Assembly: GCA_013396915.1 (NCBI GenBank)
Contig: VWZL01003420.1
Coordinates: 661,832 to 725,831 of the forward strand
Source: Stercorarius parasiticus
Taxonomy: Eukaryota; Chordata; Aves; Charadriiformes; Stercorariidae
Reading direction: 5' to 3'
Length of the DNA: 64,000 bases
In this document: one piece after another, positions 14,183-24,839 of the stretch
Layout: each line of letters begins with the position of its first letter
Numbering within the stretch: the first letter of the stretch is position 1
Translations under genes and position numbers: made by a program
The notes under the pieces: generated by a model
The model's database searches: none
Told to the model about the DNA's origin: nothing
Seen by the model: the letters and a program-made list of their open reading frames with translations, nothing else

Positions 14183-14694
14183 ATCATAGAATCATAGAAT
14201 GTGTTGGGTTGGAAGGGACCTTTAAAGTTCATCTAGTCCAACCCCCCTGCAGTAAGCAGGGACATCTTTAACTAGATCAGATTGCTCACAGCCTCATCAA
14301 ACCTGGCCTTGAATGTCTCCAGGGATGGGGCCTCCACCACCTCTCTGGGCAACCTCTTCCGGTGTCTCACCACCCTCATTGTAAAGAACTTCTTCCTAAT
14401 GTCTAATCTAAACCTACCCTCCTCTAGTTTTAAAACATTGCCCCTCGTCCTATCGCTACATGCCCTTGCAAACAGCCCCTCCCCAGCTTTCCTGTAGGCC
14501 CCCTTCAGGTACAGGAAGGCCGCTATAAGGTCTCCCCAGAGCCTTCTTTTCTCTGGGCTGAACAACCCCAACTCTCTCAGCCCATCCTCATAGGAGAGGT
14601 GCTCCAGCCCTTGGATCATCCTCATGGCCCTCCTCTGGACCCAATCCAACAGGTCCATGTCCTTCTTGTGCTGAGGGCTCCAAATGTTGGAGCA
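14183..14694 (-). mobile_element. CR1 LINE, 5'-truncated, avian type
   Basis: The plus strand starts with the reverse complement of the CR1 tail (atcatagaatcatagaat at 14,183-14,200), so the element lies on the minus strand with its 3' end at the left. It contains the last ~128 codons of ORF2 plus the short 3' untranslated region with the 'cccccctgcagtaagcaggg' hairpin motif. It is truncated at the 5' end inside ORF2, as most CR1 copies are. The 6-bp word aactga occurs at both edges (14,176-14,181 and 14,695-14,700) and could be a short target-site duplication, though CR1 insertions often have none. It differs from the copies at 33.8 and 62.7 kb (for example 'ttgggtcc' where they have 'gtgagtcc' or 'gtgaatcc'), so it belongs to another subfamily. 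Confidence 0.95.
14272..14658 (-). pseudogene. CR1 ORF2 C-terminal fragment, 128 codons open
   Basis: C-terminal end of the CR1 ORF2 protein, the domain after the reverse transcriptase core. Recognisable blocks in order are HLSYEDGLRELGLFSPEKRR (residues ~19-38), the AYRKAGEGLF block, DRTRGNVLKLEEGRFRLDIR (~69-88), and LPREVVEAPSLETFKARFDE near the end. It finishes at the family's usual stop just after an SNLI motif. No reverse-transcriptase motif is present because the element is 5'-truncated upstream. The frame is uninterrupted, which suggests a fairly young insertion. The methionine is only the first one in the fragment, not a real start. It has no promoter and is not expected to make a functional protein. 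Confidence 0.9.
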
Positions 14695-15189
14695 AACTGA
14701 AAAAGTTGTATGTTGCTACATTCAGATAGTATATCCAAGAACGGGAAGGTGCTCCGCTCCTCAAGGAGATTGATGGGCTGAAAGAAAGCAAGCTTTTTGT
14801 GTGCCTGAGGACTTCAAGTGGCAAGCTTATCTGGTATTTACCCCCACACAAGGAAAAATCTGGCGATGATCACTGATTGATGCATTTGTACTGGTTGAAA
14901 CTATCATTGAAGCTAGAGCAGTGATATGTCTGGAAGCAGAATAAGTTGTTTGGATTTCCACAGTCATCTAGTCAGGTCTCGCTCCAAGCGGCTAAATAGA
15001 GAAAAAGTGAGAGTCAGAGCATTGTCATGAGCTGAACATTGTGCAGGAGGCAGAGACCAGTGGGTAGGGCTAAGGATTTATTTTCATTATAACAAAATGG
15101 TGAAAGGCAGAAGATCCTGTCCTGGTGCCTGTGTATCAATGTTTTGGAAAGCAAGGTGGGTTGTCAGGTAACAGAATTATGAGTGATTT
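14695..15189. other. Non-coding; first ~100 bases may continue the split old CR1
   Basis: Immediately right of the young CR1, about 14,735-14,790 on the plus strand reads LLKEIDGLKESK, similar to the CR1 ORF2 block that follows the 'FASVFT' block. From about 14,820 no family resemblance is visible. No gene is seen. Confidence 0.4.
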
Positions 15190-16720
15190 AAAGAAGGAAG
15201 CAAAGAAAGATTAATTAAACACATGACATTCTTGGCAGATGCTCGCCTAATCCTTTTTTAAAAGCTCCAGTGATGGAGACTTCACTGCCCGCCTTTGCCA
15301 GTCTGCTCCAGGGCCGCAGAGTCCTTACTATTGCAGAAATTTTCCTGATGAGTAACCTGTCTTCTTGTCTGTGATGCCTGACATTACTCTTTATCCAACC
15401 CCCAGCAGAGTCCGAGAAGAGTTTATTCCTTTCCCATGACTTATCTTTTGCATATTAAAGAATTATTTTTATGTTTAGTGACCTATGTGTGTTTAAGGAC
15501 ACATCATGAAATATTTAAGGTCTCATCATTTCTCACTGGAGTCTCCTCCATACTGAGCCAAATTATTCTGACCCTTTTCACTACCAACCCCTAGAGGACA
15601 AATCCTTCTTGAATCGCTGAGACCTAAGCGGGACAAAACTTTTACAGCACCACATATAGCAAAAGAATTACATCACATTTCATGGACTGGTCATTTTTAT
15701 CCATCATAACACAGCTGTTGCCAATTTTGTGTCTGAATTCTTGACTGGTAGTGAATTTGCAGACTGCTATACCCTCCAAGCTGCTTTACCCTGCATTAAT
15801 GTTCTGGAGTTTGCTATTCCTATTTAATTATTAAAACGTTTAACTTATCCCTTTTCAGTTGCACCCTATTTCGTCCAAGCCATTTCTTCAATTTGTCAAG
15901 ATCGTTCTACCTTCCCATCTTGTCCTCTGTCATCACTGCAGCTTCTCCCAGTTTAGTCATTCATATAATTAAAAAGCATATGTCTGCTCCCTCATGTAAG
16001 TAACTGTTGAAAATCTTGAATAGTGCTAGACACAGTACAGGCACTGCCGAACCTCAGCAGACACTTTTCGCAAATCTGAGAATGAGCTGTTGATCACTGT
16101 TCTCAGAGGACACGGCTTTAACCAGTTATGGTACTTCCTAACATTTATCTACTCCTTTTTTCCATGCTTATTTATGGGAATGTCACACATGAAAACCTTA
16201 ATAAACTAAAGGTATGTGTCATTAACTTCCTCCTTCTAACCAACAAGACCTGTTGCCCTGCCACAGAGAGTAAATTATATTAGTTTGACATGACAGGTCC
16301 TTGTTAGGTGTCATTCATCTGGTTTTTATCATTCAGACGCCCCAAATTCTTTGATTGCTTGCTCCGGCATTTTTCTATGAATTGAAGAAAAGTTGGTTGT
16401 CTTGTAATTCCCCTGTTCCCTTACAATGGTGAGACTACACTGACCATTTTTTTAGGCTCATAATTTACCCAAGTTTGCCTCTGACACTCAGTTCTAGCCG
16501 TTCCTCCTCACTGGAATAGATCATGCTTTTGACCTTTACTGTAACATTCAGGGACTCCACTTTCCCTCAGTCCTTTCTCTCTTACACTTATTTTCTACGT
16601 TGATCTTGCCTGCTAGGTCTCTGAGTATTTTAAGGACTGCTTCCTTAAGTCCATTCTCTTTATTTTAGTCTTTTCCCTTCCTGCTTTTTCTAAGGGTTAT
16701 AGGATATGTCATATCATGGT
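15190..16720 (-). mobile_element. Ancient CR1 LINE (amniote type), minus strand, RT to 3' region
   Basis: Heavily mutated, but collinear with the antisense of ancient amniote CR1 ORF2. In plus-strand order: 'ccagtgatggagacttcact' (C-terminal domain, about 15,270), the 'ctcatcatttctcactggag' block (15,520), 'ccatttcttcaatttgtcaa' (15,881), 'gagctgttgatcactgttct' (16,085), 'aaccagttatg' (16,118), 'ttatttatgggaatgtcaca' (16,170), then 'ttgattgcttgctcc' (16,350). These are successive parts of the reverse transcriptase and C-terminal coding sequence read backwards. Every frame is broken by stops and indels. The right-hand limit is uncertain; sequence from 16,720 to 17,120 may be a more decayed continuation. 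Confidence 0.8.
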
Positions 16721-17124
16721 GACACTTGTACCGGTCGCCTTCACTTCCGTGTTCTTATATAGAATCAAATGAAGAAGATCCTCTCTTCTAGTTGCTTTCT
16801 ACACCCTATGCATTAACAATGCTGCTCATGACATATCACAAGATCTTGTGGACTCTCTCTACCCTCCCATTTTTCTCTTCTAGCCAGTGTCTGTGTAGGA
16901 GTTAATCTCATTAATAGCAAGTCTTGTGCTTTGGGTGGTTCTGTTAGTTGCTGAGAAAAAGTTGCATTCATCTGATCTTCCTGCTATTGCAAAATCCTGC
17001 TGTGCTCAGGCCTGTGTAAATCTTCTCCTTTTTATTTACTCTGCAATTTGATGTCTGTGAAAGTATAAGGGAGATCTGGATTGTTTATGTTAGGTAGAAG
17101 ATGTGGGTAGTTCTTTCTCCCTTC
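16721..17124. other. Non-coding, possibly further decayed CR1
   Basis: Pyrimidine-rich and similar in texture to the ancient CR1 on its left, but no block could be matched with confidence. No gene is seen. Confidence 0.4.
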
Positions 17125-17285
17125 TAATAATAGGTCACTGACATGTAAAAGACAAGAAATTTGAGACGGATAAAAGGAAGCCTTTTCTTCCACAGACTTA
17201 TAATTTGATCATTCATTGCCATGGGAACTCTTTTTAGCAGAGATGTAAGGTTCAAAAAGCCACACAGGGCATGGATGTGGATAGA
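17125..17285 (+). mobile_element. Short ancient CR1 3' fragment, plus strand
   Basis: The order 'ataaaaggaag ... cttcttccacag ... cataatttg-like ... ttgccatgggaactc ... ggttcaaaaag ... atggatgtggat' follows the end of ancient CR1 ORF2, where the family encodes a 'KRKYFFTQ..' block, a 'NSLP' block and an 'FKKGL' block. Orientation is opposite to the element at 15,190-16,720, so this is a separate insertion or an inverted piece. All frames are broken. Confidence 0.5.
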
Positions 17286-18718
17286 GTACATTTCCAGATA
17301 GCATGTGTACTGAAAACAGTGTCAAAGAAAGATGCTAAATCTCATTCTCCGAGATCCATGCCAGTCTCTAAAGTGCCAGAGTGACTCATGAGGTGCTGGA
17401 GTGGCTTACCCTCCCAAGATAAGCAAGATTACGCAGGAGCTAAGCTTTCTGAGCCCCAAACTTTGCCACATGTGGCATGTTTCTGACCACCGGTGGTATC
17501 AGGGCAACGCAGTCGGGCTGTGCCTCCCAACCTCAGCACAGCTGCATTTACCTCTACACCCACTTACAGCTCTTACACCTTCCCCTGAAGCATTTGCTGC
17601 CAGAATTTATGAAGGACATGACAAGGTTTCCAGGCTGAACCAGAGCAGGAGCTGCTTTCCTGTTCCTAAACTTCAATAACTTTTTGGCAGCGGTTTCCAA
17701 ACTTTTTTACTTACAATCCCACTTCCCGTGTCACTCATCTACTTCTGTTTGCCCTTCCGGACTTGTGAGCCCTTCTGCAGGATCTGCTGCTTTATGGCAT
17801 CATGTGCTTCCCACATTCCCTTCCTCCACATCCACATCTTTCCTGCATTCCCACCTCGCACTGCTGCTCACATCCCTCCCCTCTACGCAGCTCCCTGGCT
17901 GCTCCCTTCCTCCGTTCCTCTCCCGCACCTCTGCCCTACAGATGCTGCCATGCTTCCTTCATTTCTGCTTGCTTGAGGTACCCCTTTACCCCTCAAAACT
18001 CTGCAAAAGTCTTGCTGCGGTTTCAAAATCCCTCCAGACTTCCCTTTGCCCCAGTTCCGCATCCCTGAGTGTGCGCTCCCAAACTGTCCAGCTCCTCTTT
18101 GGCATCACGTTATGTCAGGAGTGACAAAACTTGCTCGGGATGGTTCTCAGATTTCAAGGGCTGAAGAAGCCCGTGTCAAGGGAAACTGTGATTTTCCTAG
18201 CTTGTTTTATTGGAGAAAATTGTGGGGAATGAAGAAACAAGGTGGGGCATGGACAGTTAAATTTGATCATTTATTAGGAATGACACTGTAGTGTAAGGAA
18301 CCCATAAAGCATGTACATAAGAGCAGAAAAAGCAAAGGGCTGCAGCTTCCTAACAGAAACTTTATTAAGTTTGAAAGTGAATGATAAGCGTGTTAAGATT
18401 GGATTGTTCTCACTAGAGTCTTCATCTTTTTTGACAAAAAAGGGCTTTTTGTCTCACAGTAAGTGACTCATATCTGCAGGTCTAGGTGCAAGTGGCTGCT
18501 TCCTAAGTGGGACAGTGCCAGCTGCGGGGGCGGGAGTGGTGCCTATAAATTCCCTTACCCCGACCCCCTCACTAAGTCCACCTCTGCACAGACTAACAGT
18601 TTGCTTTCAGGGAAAGGAAGCAATGGTATTATTTAGAAAATAGTGTAGAGAAAGAAAGCTTGCAATACATTAAAAAATGCTTTTGCTGGCTCTGTTCTTG
18701 AAGAAGAGATTTTTCCTG
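17286..18718. other. Unique non-coding sequence, no gene seen
   Basis: A C-rich stretch at about 17,690-18,120 gives three overlapping open frames on the plus strand (up to 146 codons) with serine/proline/leucine-rich translations and no domain. The rest is AT-rich. Nothing else was recognised. Confidence 0.55.
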
Positions 18719-18857
18719 ACTTAGAAACACCTACAATGGCAACAAAGACAAGTCTCCTAGAAAATTACTGGAAAAAATGTGTAAGGAAGAGGCTGATTAA
18801 TTTCCAAAGTAATTTTCTGGGAGATTTCTCTTCATTGTCATTGAAGGTGTTTCTAAG
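18719..18857. repeat. Imperfect inverted repeat, ~50-bp arms (hairpin)
   Basis: Left arm 18,719-18,771 and right arm 18,804-18,857 are reverse complements. In a hand alignment 43 of 50 positions pair, starting with cttagaaacacct against aggtgtttctaag. The loop is about 33 bases. The right arm is itself bracketed by direct repeats (see next entry). No transposon ends were recognised. As RNA it would form a long, nearly regular stem. Confidence 0.9.
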
Positions 18858-18882
18858 AAAGAGTCTGATTAATTTCCAAAGT
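18787..18882. repeat. 24-bp direct repeats flanking the hairpin's right arm
   Basis: The sequence ctgattaatttccaaagt is identical at 18,793-18,810 and 18,865-18,882. Including the preceding aagag plus one mismatch, the match spans 24 bases (18,787-18,810 and 18,859-18,882), with a 72-bp period. The inverted copy of the left arm sits between them, as if it had been inserted with a target-site-like duplication or copied by template switching. Confidence 0.9.
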
Positions 18883-20691
18883 TAAAACTGCCCTTGTTTC
18901 GACAGAAAATCATGTTTGCCATGTTTCCACTCTGGTGATTTACATTTTTCACTTTGGGCACAGGCCAGAAGGATTTACAGCTTGAGAAAGGATCTTCCAT
19001 CTTCCTAGGAAGTTAAATCATTGGCACGGCTTCAGCTTTTGTGTATAAAGGAGATTAACATCATATTGACGTATAAGGTTGAATGAACCACAAAACAGAT
19101 GTTTGGATAGTCAACTGAACACTGAACCCAATGGAAAAATTCCATTTTGATCAGTTTGAGGTAGGCCTAGTCGTCTTGTGGCTGTGCAGGATACTAAAAT
19201 CTGGACTTTATAAATGAAACACTCATTAAAAAAAATTCCTGGAGAAACACAACTGCTTCAGGCTTCTCATTTTATTTTTTTAAACTGCAATAATCTCCGG
19301 CATGGATGGTCTAACCCAAGTGGAATACATTAACATTAGTTATTCTAATAATTACAGATTTTCAGATGATAGCCATCTCCTAATCACAGCTGGTCCCCAT
19401 CTAAAATACTCCCAATGCCATGATGTTATCTTTTCAGTGACTTTTCACAGAGGTTTCTCTGGGACTGAGGGTGGAGGGCCAATGGATCCTGTCGTGGAGA
19501 AGTGGTTCATCGCTGTTTACTTCATTCCCAAAGAGTACTGTGAGGCTTGTCAGTTAAAGCGGTGGATAAAGACCAGGATTAGCCATGACCAGTCTTTACT
19601 ATATCACACACACACCAAGCCATAATGCAGGCCTGGACTGCTCATCCCCACAGCACAGTCATGCCTTCAGGTCGTTACAGCCAAGCAGCATAATTAGCTG
19701 CTGTGGATGTGATTTCCCTTTCTTAGGCTCGCCGTGCTTTATTGGCTTTTTTCAGTCGGGTATTCTAATACTTACCATCTTGACAGTATATGGCAAATTT
19801 CCATCCTTTCCATGCTAGTCTTTTTACTAAGCGGTAGCAATGAAAATCCTGGCTTTGTCTTACCTGAAAGGGGATTACAGCACTGACTTTTTTTATCTCA
19901 CTTATGGGGCAAAGGGGAAAGGATGACCCCTCTACCGCGTTATTAAGGCCTTTGTTTTAAGCACGCTTATTATTGCTCACTTTCTCTAACATAAGGAGTT
20001 CATAAGCTCCAAGAGCAGCGCTGAGGCAAACAGACCTGTAGTGTGCATTGATCCTCGTACATTGTAAACATTAGACGCTTGGGTCCAGCCCTTGCTCAAA
20101 GCCCATGTAGGGATGGTCAAGGATGCCACTACATCTGCCACTCTTTCAGCCAGAGTCGGTCAGGTAAGTGGTGAGAAACAGAGAACCAGCAAGTGTCGGT
20201 TTTGTTTACCAAGAATTTTTCAAATATGCCGTACTACGAATACCAGCGTGTCTCAGATTACATCACGGGCAGATTGTGTTTGTTACGAGAAGCCTGGAGG
20301 TGAATCTGACCTTCAATCATTACTAAACTGAGTAATGGAAAAAGCCTAAATTAAGACTCTTACAAGGAGCAAGAGAGGTGGTGTTTTCTTGTAATTTGAC
20401 CTGACAATATCTGTATAAGCAGAGGAAACACATGATACAAGTTGCAGTTTTCTATTAAGCCTCTGAGTGTTAGCACTGGCATAAAAAGAAATCATGCCTT
20501 TGAAGTACCTCAATAGATTGAGATACTTATTTAGACAAGGAATGTGGGTTGTAAGATGGGGAGCTGGTCAAAAGCAAGTCTTCCTCTTCTGACAGCACTG
20601 CCTCCAAGTTCCGCTTTAATTGAGGATGTTAATTTTAGGCCTTTGCTTCAGCTACAAAATTTGCAGATGTGTTGACCCTCATTGATCTTTA
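18883..20691. other. Unique non-coding sequence, no gene seen
   Basis: AT-rich, with isolated short open frames (up to 107 codons at 19,302-19,625) that match nothing I know. No repeat recognised. Confidence 0.6.
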
Positions 20692-20738
20692 AGATACTCT
20701 TAGGCTTACACCAGGAGATACTCTTAGGCTTACACCAG
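20692..20738. repeat. 24-bp tandem duplication, two copies
   Basis: agatactcttaggcttacac plus cag begins at 20,692 and again at 20,716, so the period is 24 bases and the two copies are identical over 23 bases. Perfect identity suggests a recent duplication, probably by slippage. Confidence 0.95.
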
Positions 20739-22879
20739 AGACGAACGTGGACCCAGCATGTGCAGAATCCTCCATGAACATTATTTACTTTTCTTCTTTC
20801 TGTTACTCCCTTTAAGTTGAGATTCATCTCCCCACCCCCGCCCTGGCTTCAGGTGATTTAGATTAAGCTATTCATGTGCTACAGTCAATAGAAGGAGAGA
20901 GATGCCAACCACAGGGTGTATGTAATTCATGTCACTTATTATAATTTTCATTTCTCATCACCCTAAATGCAGCCTCTGGAAGTGACTTTCCCTCTTCACT
21001 GACTTTGGACAGACCATAGACCCATGAATCTGATTAGATGGCTTAAGGTAAATTTGATCAAGGAACATGCTAGTGACCATGATGACTTTACGCTTTCTTT
21101 TCCCCAGAAGTCAGAGAGCTGAAAAGGAGAGAAAGACTGCCAGTGGCATCCAAGGTACTCAAAGGAAAGCTCAGACTATAAGCCTCATAAAGGGAATTCA
21201 TTTTTGCCTTTTCTCCTCCTTTTGTACTCTTCTCCTTTGAGGTCTGCCAAATTTTACTCTTTATATTTCATGTCCCTCAATTTTCTGAAATAAATACCTG
21301 TCACTGGTCTGGAGATCTGCCATGATTTCATAAGAAGTGAGCCCTGCTTAAACAACCCGTTTCATCATCATCTAATTTTGGTTTCTACTGTCATTTTTGT
21401 CTTTCTCCACTTCAAACGCTTTAGTAAGCATGCATGTTATCCCAGCAAATATTTGTTTTAGGTCCTAACTGGAAAAGCTCCTTTCCATTCCAGGGATATT
21501 TTGAAAGTCTGGAGGTGAGTCTGGGCATGTCTATGTGGATGGGCCCAGACAAGTACGCTCATCTGCCATGCTCTGAGCTGATCGAATGGGAGCCAGTTCT
21601 GGTCTGGAAACCATCAAGCCATGTTCCTGCAGCTCTGTGCCCAAGCTAACATGCCCTGCAGAGGAGACCACATCTGTCTGCACCCATCTGCGTAGACATG
21701 CCTTATGCATACAAAGCACTTAATTTTGTTTTCCTCCCTCTCGTTGGTTGTTTCTCCTGATGCACGAACATACACATGTACACGCATGCGTGCGCACACC
21801 CCCATTTTGTACACCTATTACACTCTACAGGGGCTCAAGTGGCACCAAAATATCACAGGAATTATTTTTTTACAAAAAACCAATGCCCTCTTTTGAGTGA
21901 AAAAGCAATTAAAAAACAGCCTATATCCTCTCTTTGTGAAATGTTATGCTGGCAGTTAAACTAGATGACCTGACGATGTGCTCCATCTCTAATTTATGAT
22001 TTGCAATGTAGGCGAAATTAATTGAAAGCCTGGCACTTGTAAACTCTTTACTCCAGGCAATACACACTCCAGAAGGAATTAAGAGAAGAGAAGTGTTAGT
22101 TCAAAAGGCAATCTTTTCCAGCTACATCTGCATTTAAGGTTTGCTCTGCAAACTCGCAGGCTGTATTGAAATAAGCAAAGGGAATAGAGATCCTGAATTT
22201 GCCCATGTGCAAACAGCATCTTGCTATGCAGATGCAGACTTATGGCCTGAGACCAACTAACATGTTCTTTTTTACAGCCCTTGCTGCCTGCCCCCAGATC
22301 CTTGGAGGAATTCTGGCTGGTGCAGACTTCCTCCTGGAGCATTAGCAAAAAGCAAGCTGGAGCAGCGGTCTCACGCCACCTTCAAAGAGCGGTTCCCCTG
22401 GCCCCGTGCGCGGAGACCGTCCTCCTGACGCTGCTGTCCGCATGCCTCTCCTCCCCGATGGGCTGTGATTAACGGCCCTTGGAAGACCCCAGGTGTTCTG
22501 GGTGCCTGACACTCATGACTGTGGACAGCTGTTTTGTGGAACACAACTGGGATGGAAAAAGCCTTGTATCCTTTTCCCCCTTTTCTCACATCAGTGGAAA
22601 AAGAGCCTTCAGTAGTGCTTGAGAAATTACTTTTGCACTTAGTGCTCTCATAGACTCTGGAGGGCATATACTGATATATGAAGTGGATGCCTATGGGTAT
22701 ATTTCTGTGTTTTTGGCTAAACAAATGTAATGGATACTTTCATTACTAAAAGTCTACTCCAGTAGCCAGCGGCGTATTTACCCACTTTTGTTTGCAGTGA
22801 TCACCGAATTGCTTCCCCATCTTATAGCATTTAAACAAGCATTTCTCTGCTCATGCTGGTGGAGGTCCCTCTGTTTCTA
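20739..22879. other. Unique non-coding sequence with a short alternating CA/TG tract
   Basis: A short alternating purine-pyrimidine tract with gcatgcgtgcgcac lies at about 21,768-21,800. A small G+C-rich patch is at 22,350-22,460. Short open frames are not recognisable. No gene seen. Confidence 0.55.
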
Positions 22880-23060
22880 AGGGCTTGTCTACAAGGGGAG
22901 GCTAGTGTGCATTAAGATAGGGTATGAATTTACAGTGCTCTTGGGGCATCCGCACTTGATAGAAAAGCTATAAGGACGGAAAATGTGAAATTATGCCTGG
23001 TGGAATGGCTTGTTTAGCTAAATCTGGTCTAGCTGTGGATAATGCCTTATACAGATGGCA
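22880..23060. repeat. Possible old DNA-transposon relic ('gggcttgtctaca' end)
   Basis: The segment opens with agggcttgtctaca and continues with 'gctagtgtgcattaagatag', resembling an old interspersed repeat of amniote genomes that starts with 'gggcttgtctacac'. The far end is not recognisable, and no transposase coding or target-site duplication could be confirmed. Confidence 0.3.
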
Positions 23061-23800
23061 ATTTTGGTCACCTGGCAGATGTTCATGTAAGTTCACATAG
23101 CTTTTGAATAATTATTCCACAGTTTCTCATCCCATTTTTAAGGCACGATTTCCACTCTCTCCAGTCACTGTTTTTCTTGGCCTTTTTCCAGATGTGAGTG
23201 ACTTGATAAAATCCCTCTTCAAATGTAGAGTTTCTGCAGCTGTAATCACTTTTGGCAGCTTGCCCGATAAGATACGCTGATCTCCAAATATTAAAAAGAT
23301 TGCACTGATGTGAAGCTTTACTCCATCATCCTTGAAAAACAAACAGTACTCATCTCTCCATGGAGGGCTGTTCTTGGAAAAAGAAGATCTGATTTTTAAC
23401 ACAGAAAGCTGAGGGCAGTAATAACAGCCTTGCTTAGCTTCTCATCATAATGTCAGCGATGCCATGTCTCTGTATTTTTAAGCCAAAATATCCCTTTAAG
23501 CCATTGGTAGGTCTGAGAACTACTTCTGTACAAAGACAGAGATTGAGTAGATGTATACTGGTATTTGTACGTCACTCCAGCATTCTTTGGCAGTGTTATT
23601 AGTATCTGCAACATCCAGACTTTCCTTTCCAAAGCTGCTGCCTTCCTGAATGTGCACATAAAAAGGCTAAAAAGAGAGCCTTAGGCTCACACTTACTCAG
23701 CAGTGTTATGCTGGAAATTCACTGGGCTTTAATGGTCATACTGACATTGATGATAAAGAATCAGGTAGTCCTACCATGTTAACTATTTCACATAATGACA
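23061..23800. other. Unique non-coding sequence, no gene seen
   Basis: No repeat or exon was recognised. Short open frames at 23,127-23,402 and 23,453-23,659 (both minus) have no known domain. Confidence 0.55.
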
Positions 23801-24059
23801 GAACCATTCAGGCTGCAAGGGACCTCAGGAGGTCTCAAGTCCACCCCTCTGCTCAAAGCAGGGTTAGGACTGAGATTTAATCAGGTTGCTCAAGGTTTCA
23901 TTCGCTTGGGACCTTAAAAGCTCCAAGGATGGAGACTGCCCAGCCTCTCTGGGCAGCCACTGCTTGACAGTTCTGAGGGAGGAAAAGTTTCTCCCTACAT
24001 GCAGTCTTTGCATTGTAACTCAGTCACGAGTTCCCCGCTGAGTCAAGCCAGTTTCCTGA

Positions 24060-24833
24060 TACATCTTGTTTTCCTGCACGCTAGGGTGGTTTTGTGCTTG
24101 GAAGAATTTGTCAGTAAAGACTTGCCAGTTTTCCTGAGGGTTTTTTGCCCTTCAGAGCTGGTTCCTATGGGATCCAACCAACCAATTGTCTGAAGAAACT
24201 GAACTCTCTGCTCTCCCGAAGTCCATGGTCTTGTCTTCCTCACTCTCTTTGGTATCTTTAAGTCCACCCTGAAGAGTCTCCACAACCAAGCCTGCCATTG
24301 ATTATTACTCCACCAAACGGTGTGAATGCTTTGTGGATAGCGGGCCCAGGGGGTGGGTGTGTGATCCCAGGTTGACTTATCTAGTACCTGTGTCAAGCGG
24401 TTGACCCTGACATCTTGCAGAAACCTCCTGGCTTGCCTGCATCTCCCTCTAGTTCTCCTCCAGCATACATCAGGGAAGTTAAAATCTCCCATAAAAGGCA
24501 GAGTATGTGATGTAGAAATATCTTCAAGTTGTTTACAGAAGGCTTCGTCTTCTTCCTCACCCCAATTAAGTGGTCATTAGCAAACTCCCACCAGACCGTC
24601 ACTGATTACTCACCCCTGTCCTGACCCGCAAGCTCTCACGCAGCCTACCGTCTGGCCCATTGAGCAGCTCCATGTATCAGAGCTGCTCCGTCACATATAT
24701 GCATCCACACCCCTTTGTCTCTCTGCCTGTCTTTCCTGAAGACCTGGTATCTGCCCATCACAGCACTGCAGCTCTGTGAGCTGTCCCAATACGGCCCAGT
24801 TACTCTAATGATTTTGTAGTTCCTCTTCACCAA
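24060..24833 (-). pseudogene. CR1 ORF2 endonuclease relic (APE type)
   Basis: ORF2 begins with an apurinic-like endonuclease that nicks the target site. Two frames cover its blocks. At 24,645-24,833, VTGPYWDSS (24,782-24,802) stands for the catalytic TETWW block, with the catalytic Glu replaced by Gly, followed by YQVFRKDRQ. At 24,043-24,492, MGDFNFPDVCW (24,460-24,492) is the well-preserved GDFN catalytic block, then RQARRFL and LTQVLDKST. Between them a third frame carries EDEAFCKQLED, matching the '-DEAFYKQLEE' block. Stops and shifts separate the pieces. The frame after the LTQVLDKST block drifts into the wrong phase; another phase there gives NWQVFTDKFFQAQNH, the linker before the reverse transcriptase. 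The reverse transcriptase itself is absent. Confidence 0.85.
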
Positions 24834-24839
24834 CCAGAT

